Source: Pseudomonadota bacterium
GTDB taxonomy: Bacteria > Pseudomonadota > Gammaproteobacteria > UBA6186 > Azoamicaceae
Reading direction: 5' to 3'
DNA length: 6,320 bases
NCBI GenBank assembly: GCA_021848375.1
Contig: JAJZUR010000086.1
Span: 1 to 6,320, forward strand
How positions within the stretch are numbered: the first letter of the stretch is position 1; every line of letters starts with the position of its first letter. A program made the translations under genes and the position numbers. Positions 1-6,163 of the stretch are shown here, in pieces. A model generated the notes under the pieces. That model was not told the DNA's origin. It did not search any database and worked only from the letters and a program-made list of their open reading frames with translations.

Positions 1-366
1 CCAATAAATTTTTCTATTATTTCAGATAACCTTCAATATTTTGAAACTCATTATCCAAAAGATCAGGGCAATGAAAAGAATTTATATAAAGCTTTAAAAG
101 TTGCCTGTTTATTGGGTTCTCGAGAAATCGGTGAATTTTTATTAAATAAGCTTGAAATTAATTTTACCAGCCAAGACAATGATTTTGTATTTAGTTATGC
201 TTGTGCTTCTACAAATAAAGATTGGGTTATGGATTTAGCCCGCAAAATGAAAGAAGCAGGAAGAGAAATACCTAATGGTGTTTATCTCTTTTGTAATGAC
301 ACAGATTTACTGGAAACTATAAAAAAAATTTTTAAAAGTCAACAAGTGAAATCAAATTTTATATGA
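1..366 (+). CDS. 3' end of unidentified protein, possibly ankyrin-like
   Basis: The frame is open from the first base to a TGA at 364-366, giving 121 residues; the start lies outside the window. I do not recognise the family with confidence. Residues about 26-55 (KALKVACLLGSREIGEFLL and neighbours) and about 59-88 look like two helix-turn-helix units of roughly 33 residues with the A-C-x-x-G-x-x-E pattern of degenerate ankyrin repeats, followed by a half unit at 92-111. There is no signal peptide or membrane segment in the visible part. Base composition is strongly AT-rich and codons favour A/T endings, unlike the accBC block downstream, which suggests an accessory or acquired gene. Ankyrin proteins are common in host-associated Legionellales, where some are secreted effectors, but nothing here shows secretion. 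A TTG or later start inside the window is unlikely because the frame is open through the left edge. Confidence 0.6.
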   Translation, partial: PINFSIISDNLQYFETHYPKDQGNEKNLYKALKVACLLGSREIGEFLLNKLEINFTSQDNDFVFSYACASTNKDWVMDLARKMKEAGREIPNGVYLFCNDTDLLETIKKIFKSQQVKSNFI

Positions 367-395
367 GTCGGACTTTGTAAATTCAGTCTGACTTA
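364..395 (+). terminator. Hairpin at the end of the first gene, terminator-like
   Basis: An 11-pair stem (364-374 with 385-395, including two G-T wobble pairs) closes a 10-base loop and begins in the TGA stop codon. The core arms are AGTCGGACT and AGTCTGACT. No T-run follows directly; the nearest is TTTTTT at 422-427. It may therefore be a weak terminator or a 3'-end stabilising hairpin rather than a classical intrinsic terminator. Confidence 0.35.
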
Positions 396-481
396 CACGT
401 GAATAACAACTTCTTATTTAGTTTTTTAGCCAAAAAAGTTATAAAGATGATTTACATTCTACTATTATTTCAATATTTAAA

Positions 482-500
482 CTAAAAATTTGTAGACAAT
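482..500 (-). repeat. Inverted partner of the TGTCTA motif found at 6164
   Basis: Read on the minus strand this is ATTGTCTA, then CAA, then ATTTTTAG. The plus strand at 6164-6179 reads ATTGTCTA then ATTTCTAG, so 15 of 16 bases agree if a 3-base gap is allowed. The first 7 bases TGTCTAC (minus strand, 497-491 plus flank) also occur on the plus strand at 6103-6109. Both sites sit at a change from normal to AT-rich composition. The match is short and AT-rich, so chance is possible. Confidence 0.3.
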
Positions 501-509
501 TTCCGTGAA

Positions 510-535
510 CTCCGTCAAACTACGGAGCAAGCTTG
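510..535 (+). promoter_or_regulatory. accB leader hairpin and palindrome
   Basis: CTCCGT (510-515) pairs perfectly with ACGGAG (522-527) around a 6-base loop, directly followed by the 8-base palindrome CAAGCTTG (528-535). The structure lies 23-48 bases before the accB ATG, just upstream of the likely ribosome binding site GAAGAG at 542-547. It could be a leader RNA structure or a protein site. accBC is known to be controlled at its leader in E. coli, but a role here is only inferred. Confidence 0.35.
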
Positions 536-557
536 TTGCATGAAGAGCACTTAACCT

Positions 558-1046
558 ATGGATTTTCGTAAAGTTAAAAAGTTGATTGAATTACTCGAAG
601 AATCTGGGGTCTCAGAAATTGAGATTAAGGAGGGCGAAGAAACGGTTCGGATCAGCCGGCATCCGTCAACCACTGCCACCCTGGCGCCCCCGAGTTATAC
701 CCAGGTTATCGCTAGTGCGCCGCCTCAACAAATGCCTATGCATAACTCCATTGCCCCAAGGGGTACAGAAGTTGCGCAACCTGCGTCTGCAATAGCGGCA
801 AACGAACATACGTTTACCGCACCCATGGTCGGCACATTCTATCGTGCCCCCGGACCTAACGATAAAGCCTTCGTGGAAATCGGACAAAAAGTGAAAGCGG
901 GTACAGTTCTGTGTATTGTTGAAGCCATGAAAATGTTAAATCAAATTGAAGCGGATAAGCCTGGCACTATAAAAAGAATTTTAGTTGAAAACGGGCAGCC
1001 AGTAGAATTTGGGCAACCTCTTTTTATCCTCAGTGATGATGAATGA
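558..1046 (+). CDS. accB: Acetyl-CoA carboxylase biotin carboxyl carrier protein
   Basis: AccB (BCCP) carries biotin between the biotin carboxylase and carboxyltransferase parts of cytosolic acetyl-CoA carboxylase, the committed step of fatty acid synthesis. The 162-residue product is close to the 156 of E. coli. Residues 1-35 match the N-terminal helix and strand that bind AccC (start MDFRKVKKLIELLEESG). Residues 36-83 form a flexible linker rich in Pro and Ala. Residues 86-160 are the biotinyl domain, with the thumb-containing segment APMVGTFYRAPGP at 88-100 and the biotinylation motif EAMKM at 122-126, so K125 is the biotin attachment lysine. All key elements are intact. GAAGAG at 542-547 lies 10 bases before the ATG. 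The stop overlaps the start of accC, so the two are probably made in coupled fashion. Reading frames on the other strand or in other frames here are shadows. Confidence 0.97.
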   Translation: MDFRKVKKLIELLEESGVSEIEIKEGEETVRISRHPSTTATLAPPSYTQVIASAPPQQMPMHNSIAPRGTEVAQPASAIAANEHTFTAPMVGTFYRAPGPNDKAFVEIGQKVKAGTVLCIVEAMKMLNQIEADKPGTIKRILVENGQPVEFGQPLFILSDDE

Positions 1047-2386
1047 TGTTAGATAAAGTTGTAATTGCCAACCGTGGAGAAATCGCATTACGGATCTTAA
1101 GAGCTTGCCGCGAATTAGGCATTAAAACCGTTGCTGTGCATTCCATCACCGATAGTCATCTAATGCATGTCAAACTCGCTGATGAATCTGTTTGTATTGG
1201 CCCTGCCTCTTCTAACCAAAGTTACTTAAATATTCCTGCTATTATTAGTGCCGCTGAAATAACCGATGCCGTTGCGATTCATCCTGGTTATGGATTTTTG
1301 GCAGAAAACGCTGATTTTGCTGATCGAGTGGAGCAAAGTGGGTTTATATTCGTCGGGCCGCGAGCAGAAAATATCCGGCAAATGGGTGATAAAGTTTCTG
1401 CTATCCGCATGATGAAAAAAGCGGATGTCCCCTGTGTACCAGGTTCTAATGGCGCACTCGAAAACAATCCCGAGGAAAATTTGAGTATTGCACGCAGCAT
1501 TGGTTACCCAGTCATCATTAAAGCCTCTGGTGGCGGCGGAGGACGAGGGATGCGCGTGGTGCATAGTGAAGCGGCCTTATTAAATGCCATTTCCATGACC
1601 AAAGCGGAAGCTAAGGCAGCTTTTAACAACGATAATGTTTATATGGAAAAGTTCTTGGAACACCCAAGACATATTGAAATTCAAGTGTTGTCCGATGGCA
1701 AAGGGAATGCTATTTCACTTGGTGAACGAGATTGTTCTATGCAACGTCGTCATCAAAAAGTCATTGAAGAAGCACCAGCACCTGGTATAACCGAAGATCA
1801 GAGAAAAAAAATCAGCAAGCGTTGTGTTAAAGCCTGCATCGAAATGGGTTATCGCGGTGCAGGAACCTTCGAGTTTTTATATGAAAACGGTGAATTTTAT
1901 TTTATCGAAATGAATACGCGGATCCAAGTGGAACATCCGGTCACTGAACTCATCACTAATATTGATATCGTGAAAGAACAATTACGCATTGCAGCCGGTG
2001 AACCGCTCAAAATTCGACAGCAAGATGTGGTCATTCAAGGACACGCCATTGAATGTCGAATCAATGCAGAGGATCCGAAAACCTTTGTACCCAGTCCTGG
2101 AAAAATTCAGCAATTTCACGCACCAGGCGGACCTGGAGTGCGTTGGGATTCGCATATTTATAACGGATATGACGTACCCCCTTATTATGATTCTTTAATT
2201 GGCAAGCTGATAGCGTATGGCTCGGATCGCAATAGTGCACTAGCCAGAATGAAAACAGCCCTCGATGAGATTGTCATTGAAGGAATTAAAACTAATGTTT
2301 CTTTACATCAAAATTTAGTTCGAGATGCGAACTTTCATAAAGGTGGAACCAATATCCATTATCTTGAACATAAGTTGTCAAATTAA
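1046..2386 (+). CDS. accC: Acetyl-CoA carboxylase biotin carboxylase subunit
   Basis: AccC uses ATP and bicarbonate to carboxylate the biotin on AccB. It has an N-terminal biotin carboxylase domain (about 1-115), a central ATP-grasp domain (about 116-330) and a C-terminal domain (about 335-445). Visible motifs are the glycine-rich loop KASGGGGGRGMRVV (159-172), LGERDCSMQRRHQK (225-238) and the catalytic EMNTRIQVEHP (288-298). With the ATG at 1046 the key residues fall at K116, K159, H209, E276, E288, R292 and R338, exactly the E. coli numbering, and the protein starts MLDKVVIANRGEIALRI like the E. coli one. This favours 1046 (446 residues, overlapping the accB stop by one base) over the adjacent in-frame ATG at 1043, which gives one extra Met and the common ATGA overlap. 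No strong ribosome binding site is seen, so translation probably depends on accB. The gene looks intact. Confidence 0.97.
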   Translation: MLDKVVIANRGEIALRILRACRELGIKTVAVHSITDSHLMHVKLADESVCIGPASSNQSYLNIPAIISAAEITDAVAIHPGYGFLAENADFADRVEQSGFIFVGPRAENIRQMGDKVSAIRMMKKADVPCVPGSNGALENNPEENLSIARSIGYPVIIKASGGGGGRGMRVVHSEAALLNAISMTKAEAKAAFNNDNVYMEKFLEHPRHIEIQVLSDGKGNAISLGERDCSMQRRHQKVIEEAPAPGITEDQRKKISKRCVKACIEMGYRGAGTFEFLYENGEFYFIEMNTRIQVEHPVTELITNIDIVKEQLRIAAGEPLKIRQQDVVIQGHAIECRINAEDPKTFVPSPGKIQQFHAPGGPGVRWDSHIYNGYDVPPYYDSLIGKLIAYGSDRNSALARMKTALDEIVIEGIKTNVSLHQNLVRDANFHKGGTNIHYLEHKLSN

Positions 2387-2395
2387 GCGCTCGCA

Positions 2396-3286
2396 ATGGC
2401 ATGGGTGCAAATTTCATTATATGCGCGAGAAGAAGATGCAGAAACTTATTCAGACTGTTTAACAGCATCCGGGGCTGTTGCCGTAACGTTTGAAGATGCG
2501 GAAGATAAGCCTTTATTTGAACCGCTCCCTGGCACTACTCCACTCTGGCATAAAACGCGAGTCATTGGATTATACGATGCGGATGTTAACGTCAGTTCCA
2601 TTAAAAAATTTATCAAAAAACAGTTAGGCAATGAAGCACTCCAACAACTTGAAGTCAATACACTCGCCGAAAAAAATTGGACGCGTGCTTGGATGGATCA
2701 ATTTCAACCGATGCGCTTTGGGCAAAAACTGATGATTTGTCCTACACACATCCCGATTCCAGATCCAAACGCCATCAATATAATACTAGATCCTGGTATG
2801 GCTTTCGGAACGGGAACACATCCGACAACTCGCTTATGTTTGGAATGGTTAGATCAACATCCACCAGAAAATTTAGTTGTTATTGATTACGGCTGTGGCT
2901 CTGGCATTTTAGGGATTGCAGCTTTAAAACTGGGCGCATCCTTTATTTATGCAATAGACCATGATCCCCAAGCATTAGAAAGTACCAAAAGCAACGCAAA
3001 ACAAAATGGCTATGATGAATTGAAAATAAAAACGGTTCTACCCAATGAGTTTCAACCAGCTGAAAAAGTCGATCTTATACTTGCCAATATTTTAGCAAAT
3101 CCACTCCTTGAATTAGCGCCACTTTTTACCGAGTTGCTACGCGCGGGGGGCACCTTGGTACTCTCTGGTATTCTGGAAAACCAAACCAATAGCATTATTG
3201 AACGGTATCAAGATGCCTTTAGCGAGTTTAATGTTGTAAAGATAGATGGCTGGAGCTTGATTTATGCTATTAAAACCATGTCATAA
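2396..3286 (+). CDS. prmA: Ribosomal protein L11 methyltransferase
   Basis: PrmA is a cytosolic S-adenosylmethionine-dependent enzyme that trimethylates lysines and the N-terminus of ribosomal protein L11. The 296 residues match the family length (293 in E. coli). The N-terminal L11-recognition domain (about 1-60) starts MAWVQISLYA and contains FEPLPG at 41-46. The catalytic part carries the family signature LDPGMAFGTGTHPTT (131-145), the SAM-binding loop DYGCGSGILGIAALKLGA (164-181), the acidic residue after strand 2 (AIDHDP, 186-191) and the NILANPL motif (231-237). All expected motifs are present. It starts 9 bases after the accC stop with no clear ribosome binding site, which suggests coupling to accC. 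prmA followed by dusB and fis is a common gammaproteobacterial order. Confidence 0.96.
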   Translation: MAWVQISLYAREEDAETYSDCLTASGAVAVTFEDAEDKPLFEPLPGTTPLWHKTRVIGLYDADVNVSSIKKFIKKQLGNEALQQLEVNTLAEKNWTRAWMDQFQPMRFGQKLMICPTHIPIPDPNAINIILDPGMAFGTGTHPTTRLCLEWLDQHPPENLVVIDYGCGSGILGIAALKLGASFIYAIDHDPQALESTKSNAKQNGYDELKIKTVLPNEFQPAEKVDLILANILANPLLELAPLFTELLRAGGTLVLSGILENQTNSIIERYQDAFSEFNVVKIDGWSLIYAIKTMS

Positions 3287-3312
3287 ACCCTTCTTTAAGG
3301 TATTATTTAACC

Positions 3313-4269
3313 ATGCAAATCGGAAAATATAAGTTAGAAAATAACCTTATTCTGGCACCCATGGCAGGTGTGACGGATCGCCCTTTCCGACAATTGTGTA
3401 AGCAACTGGGGGCTGGGATGGCAGTCTCTGAAATGGTGTCTTCTAATTCTCTCTTGAGGGGCAGCGCCAAAACTCTACGGCGAGCGAATCATGACGGAGA
3501 AAGCTTACCGCGCTCCGTACAAATTGCAGGAGCGGATCCCGTGATGATGGGGGAAGCTGCTCGGTATAACGAGGGGGAAGGGGCTGAGATTATTGATATC
3601 AATATGGGATGCCCCGCCAAAAAAGTTTGTAATACATTGGCAGGCTCTGCGTTATTAAAAGATGAGCCGCTAGTCGCCAGAATTTTAGAAGCAACGGTAA
3701 ACGCCGTTTCTATTCCGGTAACCCTTAAAATTCGAACCGGTTGGGATCCTGATCACAAAAACGGGATTACCATTGCCAAAATTGCGGAACAAAGTGGTAT
3801 TCAAGCACTCGCGGTACACGGTCGAACCCGCTCTTGTCATTTTAAAGGAGAAGCGGAATACGAGACCATTGCTGCTATAAAAGCGGCCGTTAACATTCCA
3901 GTGATTGCCAATGGTGATATAGAAACCCCTGAAAAAGCCAAAGAAGTTTTAAATATTACCAAAGCCGATGGTCTCATGATCGGACGCGCAGCACAAGGAC
4001 GCCCTTGGATTTTTCGGGAGATCGCCCATTATCTAACGACTGGCCAACACTTACCAGAACCCGCCGCCTTCGAAATCAAAACCATTTTATTAGGACATCT
4101 GGAAAATTTATATCAATTTTATGGTGAGCATACGGGATCCATGGTTGCCCGCAAACATGTTTCTTGGTATAGCAGAGGACAAACGGGCAGCGCCCGTTTT
4201 CGGGATCAGTTTAATCGTTTGGAAAAACCACATGAGCAAATCCTCGCCGTCGAAACTTTTTTTGAGTGA
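3313..4269 (+). CDS. dusB: tRNA-dihydrouridine synthase B
   Basis: DusB is an FMN enzyme that reduces uridine in the tRNA D-loop using NADPH. The 318 residues compare with 321 in E. coli and align almost without gaps. The TIM-barrel starts with LAPMAGVTDRPFR (14-26). The active site sequence INMGCPAKKV (96-105) includes the catalytic C100, at the same number as in E. coli. Later motifs are TLKIRTGW (137-144), VHGRTR (168-173), IANGDI (198-203) and MIGRAAQGRPW (222-232), the last two being FMN-binding. The C-terminal helical tRNA-binding domain runs from about 245 and includes ARKHVSWY (279-286). TAAGG at 3296-3300 is a ribosome binding site with a rather long 12-base spacer to the ATG. The gene follows prmA by 26 bases. 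Its last 38 bases overlap the start of fis. Confidence 0.96.
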   Translation: MQIGKYKLENNLILAPMAGVTDRPFRQLCKQLGAGMAVSEMVSSNSLLRGSAKTLRRANHDGESLPRSVQIAGADPVMMGEAARYNEGEGAEIIDINMGCPAKKVCNTLAGSALLKDEPLVARILEATVNAVSIPVTLKIRTGWDPDHKNGITIAKIAEQSGIQALAVHGRTRSCHFKGEAEYETIAAIKAAVNIPVIANGDIETPEKAKEVLNITKADGLMIGRAAQGRPWIFREIAHYLTTGQHLPEPAAFEIKTILLGHLENLYQFYGEHTGSMVARKHVSWYSRGQTGSARFRDQFNRLEKPHEQILAVETFFE

Positions 4270-4480
4270 ACATATTACTGCCTCGCTCAATGATTATTTT
4301 TCAACATTAGAAGATGGCACGCCCAATAATCTGCATCAATTGGTGTTGACTCAAGTGGAAATCCCCTTACTCAAAATTGTGATGCACTATACGCAAGGGA
4401 ATCAAAGCCGTGCAGCTGAATGGCTTGGTTTAAGCCGCGGGACTTTACGCAAGTTGTTGTCGCGATATGAGTTAACGTAG
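4232..4480 (+). CDS. fis: Fis nucleoid-associated DNA-binding protein, short form
   Basis: Fis is a homodimeric DNA-bending protein that shapes the nucleoid and controls growth-related promoters such as rRNA genes. The 82 residues align without gaps to the last 82 of the 98 in E. coli Fis. The dimer helices (about 11-55) include LVLTQVEIPLL (37-47), and the helix-turn-helix is GNQSRAAEWLGLSRGTLRK (56-74). By alignment, DNA-contact residues N57, R60, R69, T71, R73 and K74 are kept, while the E. coli N84 and K91 equivalents are S68 and L75. The N-terminal beta-hairpin arm that E. coli Fis uses to activate DNA invertases is absent. The start at 4232 is chosen because GGAAAA at 4221-4226 is well placed and upstream codons only repeat the dusB region out of frame. 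The start therefore lies 38 bases inside dusB, so translation is probably coupled. Confidence 0.92.
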   Translation: MSKSSPSKLFLSEHITASLNDYFSTLEDGTPNNLHQLVLTQVEIPLLKIVMHYTQGNQSRAAEWLGLSRGTLRKLLSRYELT

Positions 4481-4483
4481 ACC

Positions 4484-4512
4484 TTTAAATTCTAGAAATT
4501 ATTTGGTATACC
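4484..4512 (+). promoter_or_regulatory. Candidate promoter for the HtrA-family protease gene
   Basis: TTTAAA (4484-4489) and TATACC (4507-4512) are spaced by 17 bases, and TGG directly before the second box forms an extended -10 element. Each box matches 4 of 6 consensus bases. A start near 4519 would give a leader of about 30 bases. The -10 box lies in the palindrome GGTATACC (4505-4512), so this could instead be an operator. No sigma-E type sequence was seen. Confidence 0.3.
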
Positions 4513-4549
4513 TAGAGATGAATTCAATCAAGAGAGGGGGATCTTTGCT

Positions 4550-5830
4550 GTGAAACTACGAAATCATTTTAAAAAAGCTATTCAACTAATTATGGTTTTC
4601 GCTGTTGTCGCCGTCATAGCGCCCTACGTTTTAGGCAAACTCGGCTTCTATGGCAATTCTGTAGCGGCAACGGATCCCATACCTGCTAGCCAGATTACCC
4701 CCCTTTCTTTAAATGCCCCTGTTTCTTATGCAGATGCGGTGGCCATTGCAGCGCCTGCGGTCGTCAGCATCAAAACCACTAAAGAGATCCCCGTTGAAAT
4801 GAATCCCTTAATGCAAGATCCTTTTTTCCGATACTTTTTTGGTGATCCCGGTGATGGAGATTGGGGAGGCGGACGTCCCAATGGCAGATCGCCCCTTGGA
4901 CCCCAACCAAATGGACCGAGAGGTTTCAAAGGTCCACAAGGTAACAATCCTCCACCCACAGAAATAATGCAGGGATTAGGCTCAGGGGTTATTGTCGACG
5001 CGAAAGGCTATGTGCTCACTAACTATCATGTCATTAATGATGCAGATACCGTGATGGTCATTCTTGCAGATGGACGCAGCTCTGAAGGAAAAGTCGTCGG
5101 AACAGATCCCGATACCGATCTTGCGGTGTTAAAAATTAATTTAGATAAGCTACCAGTCATCACTTTAGGATCCTCAGGAAAACTACGCGTTGGTGATGTC
5201 GTCTTAGCTATCGGCAATCCCTTTGGTTTAGATAAAACCGTCACACAAGGGATTGTCAGCGCAACCGAACGCACGGGAGCCGATATTGGCATTTTAGAAA
5301 ACTTGATCCAAACTGATGCAGCCATTAATCCTGGTAATTCTGGTGGCGCATTGATTGATTCGTTTGGACGTTTAGTTGGAATTAACACCGCTATCTTTAC
5401 GCGATCTGGTGGCAATCAAGGAATTAACTTTGCCATTCCTATTGATCAAGCTACCAACGTTATGCATCAGTTAATTGAAGGTAAAACGATTGTCCGCGGC
5501 TATTTGGGTATCATGATGCAAGCCTTAAATAAAGAGATCCGCGATAATGTCGGTTACAAAGAAGGAGATGGCGTTTATGTACGGGCTGTTATCAATGGCA
5601 GTCCTGCACAAAAAGCGGGCATTTTGCCCGGTGATGTCATTACTAAAATCAATAATACCGTCATCAAAGATGATCGGATGGCATTGCAATTAGTCGCTGG
5701 GTTAACACCTGGCAAAAATTACCCAATTGAGCTCTTCCGTAAAGGCGATCTTGCCACTTTCACGATTACGCCCGAAGCAAGAAAAGCGCCGCAATCTGCG
5801 AAGGATAAGGAGGCCCCTCCACAAAACTAA
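4550..5830 (+). CDS. HtrA/Deg-family serine endoprotease with one PDZ domain
   Basis: This is a periplasmic protein quality-control protease of the trypsin-like Do family, 426 residues. The GTG start is supported by AGGGGG at 4535-4540, 9 bases upstream. An N-terminal basic stretch and hydrophobic segment (about 10-30) act as signal peptide or membrane anchor; SVAA at 37-40 could be a cleavage site. The protease domain has the catalytic triad H160 (TNYHVI), D190 (DTDLAVLKI) and S264 (GNSGGAL). A DegP/DegQ-like loop with PFFRYFFG (91-98) runs into an unusual Gly/Pro/Asn-rich stretch (99-137). One PDZ domain (about 315-408) begins with the YLGI binding loop (318-321), and a charged tail follows. 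DegP and DegQ have two PDZ domains and DegS one, so length and domain count are DegS/AlgW-like while the loop is DegQ-like. I therefore give no symbol. It lies 69 bases after fis and could act in envelope stress. Confidence 0.93.
   Translation: MKLRNHFKKAIQLIMVFAVVAVIAPYVLGKLGFYGNSVAATDPIPASQITPLSLNAPVSYADAVAIAAPAVVSIKTTKEIPVEMNPLMQDPFFRYFFGDPGDGDWGGGRPNGRSPLGPQPNGPRGFKGPQGNNPPPTEIMQGLGSGVIVDAKGYVLTNYHVINDADTVMVILADGRSSEGKVVGTDPDTDLAVLKINLDKLPVITLGSSGKLRVGDVVLAIGNPFGLDKTVTQGIVSATERTGADIGILENLIQTDAAINPGNSGGALIDSFGRLVGINTAIFTRSGGNQGINFAIPIDQATNVMHQLIEGKTIVRGYLGIMMQALNKEIRDNVGYKEGDGVYVRAVINGSPAQKAGILPGDVITKINNTVIKDDRMALQLVAGLTPGKNYPIELFRKGDLATFTITPEARKAPQSAKDKEAPPQN
4877..4939 (+). repeat. Imperfect in-frame duplication in the protease linker
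   Basis: Residues 110-119 (PNGRSPLGPQ) and 120-130 (PNGPRGFKGPQ) are adjacent copies of one unit. The DNA units are 30 and 33 bases; both start with a CCMAATGG-like sequence and end with GGWCCMCAA. The repeat lies in the surface loop of the protease domain before the catalytic histidine and probably arose by tandem duplication. Confidence 0.55.
5807..5820 (+). promoter_or_regulatory. Strong ribosome-binding sequence inside a small hairpin at the protease gene end
   Basis: AAGGAGG (5807-5813) is a perfect anti-16S match, but it is 28 bases before the preferred transporter start at 5842 and 16 before the ATG at 5830. GGAG (5809-5812) can pair with CTCC (5817-5820). The transporter more likely uses GGAG at 5832-5835. 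This may be a coincidence of coding sequence. Confidence 0.25.
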
Positions 5831-5841
5831 TGGAGTTATTT

Positions 5842-6156
5842 ATGCTTTCGAAATCGCTTTCCGCGAAAGCTGCGGAATTGTGGCTGCTTGCTTTAGTCGC
5901 GCTAATGTTTATTGCCATGTGCGCGGAAGCAGATATGTATGTACCAGCATTCCCGGAAATGGTGCAATATTTTTCGACAACAGAAGACAAAATCCAATTA
6001 ATCCTCAGTCTTAATTTTGTGGGTTTATGCATCGCCAGTTTGATTTGCGGCCCTTTATCCGATGCCTTTGGTCGGCGAAGAATATTGCTTTATAGTGTAA
6101 CGTGTCTACTTTGGACAAAATTCATTTTAAAAAATTATAAGGTAACCTTTCGTTAA
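5842..6156 (+). pseudogene. Truncated Bcr/CflA-type MFS drug efflux transporter
   Basis: The product begins like the inner-membrane proton-driven multidrug exporters of the Bcr/CflA branch of the major facilitator superfamily. Hydrophobic segment 1 is at about 13-30, followed by the family-typical EADMYVPAFPEM (29-40), segment 2 at about 52-70 and motif A GPLSDAFGRRR (70-80), which normally joins segments 2 and 3. Segment 3 begins (ILLYSVTCLL, 81-90) and then similarity stops; 14 unrelated residues follow to a TAA at 6154-6156. A full transporter has about 400 residues and 12 segments, so this 104-residue remnant cannot function. The ATG at 5842 is preferred because GGAG at 5832-5835 sits 6 bases before it; an ATG at 5830 overlapping the protease stop is the alternative. 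No downstream frame resumes the protein, so this is a rearrangement junction at about 6103-6113, not a frameshift. Confidence 0.85.
6112..6141 (+). promoter_or_regulatory. Candidate promoter in the AT-rich right flank
   Basis: TGGACA (6112-6117) and TATAAG (6136-6141) each match 5 of 6 consensus bases with an 18-base spacer. It points toward the gene starting at 6221, giving a leader of about 70 bases. It begins at the transporter breakpoint. AT-rich DNA easily yields such matches, so this is only a candidate. Confidence 0.35.
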
Positions 6157-6163
6157 AATTTAC

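Larger units (their letters stand above)
367..557. other. Intergenic region upstream of accBC with a composition break
   Basis: This 191-base gap has no gene. Positions 441-500 contain only 10 G/C in 60 bases, whereas 501-540 contain 20 in 40, so composition changes sharply near 500. The AT-rich part should hold the accBC promoter, but I see only weak candidates: TTTACA at 451-456 without a good partner, and TATTAT at 463-468 preceded by TTATAA at 439-444 (18-base spacer). A small A/T-only hairpin (422-427 with 432-437) is probably just low complexity. Confidence 0.5.

Noticed and set aside
422..437. TTTTTT/AAAAAA hairpin as a terminator
   Set aside because: The stem is only A-T pairs with a 4-base loop and no following T-run; it is more likely low-complexity AT-rich sequence.
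1226..1564. Open frames on the minus strand opposite accC
   Set aside because: They lie wholly within a highly conserved accC, have no ribosome binding site and their translation resembles no protein style; they are shadows of the coding strand.
4121..4231. Upstream extension of fis to an ATG at 4121
   Set aside because: The extra 37 residues translate the conserved dusB C-terminal region out of frame and do not resemble Fis; the ATG at 4232 has a good ribosome binding site and fits Fis.
5026..5415. 129-codon open frame on the minus strand opposite the protease gene
   Set aside because: It covers the conserved catalytic region of the protease on the other strand; composition and residue use fit a shadow frame.
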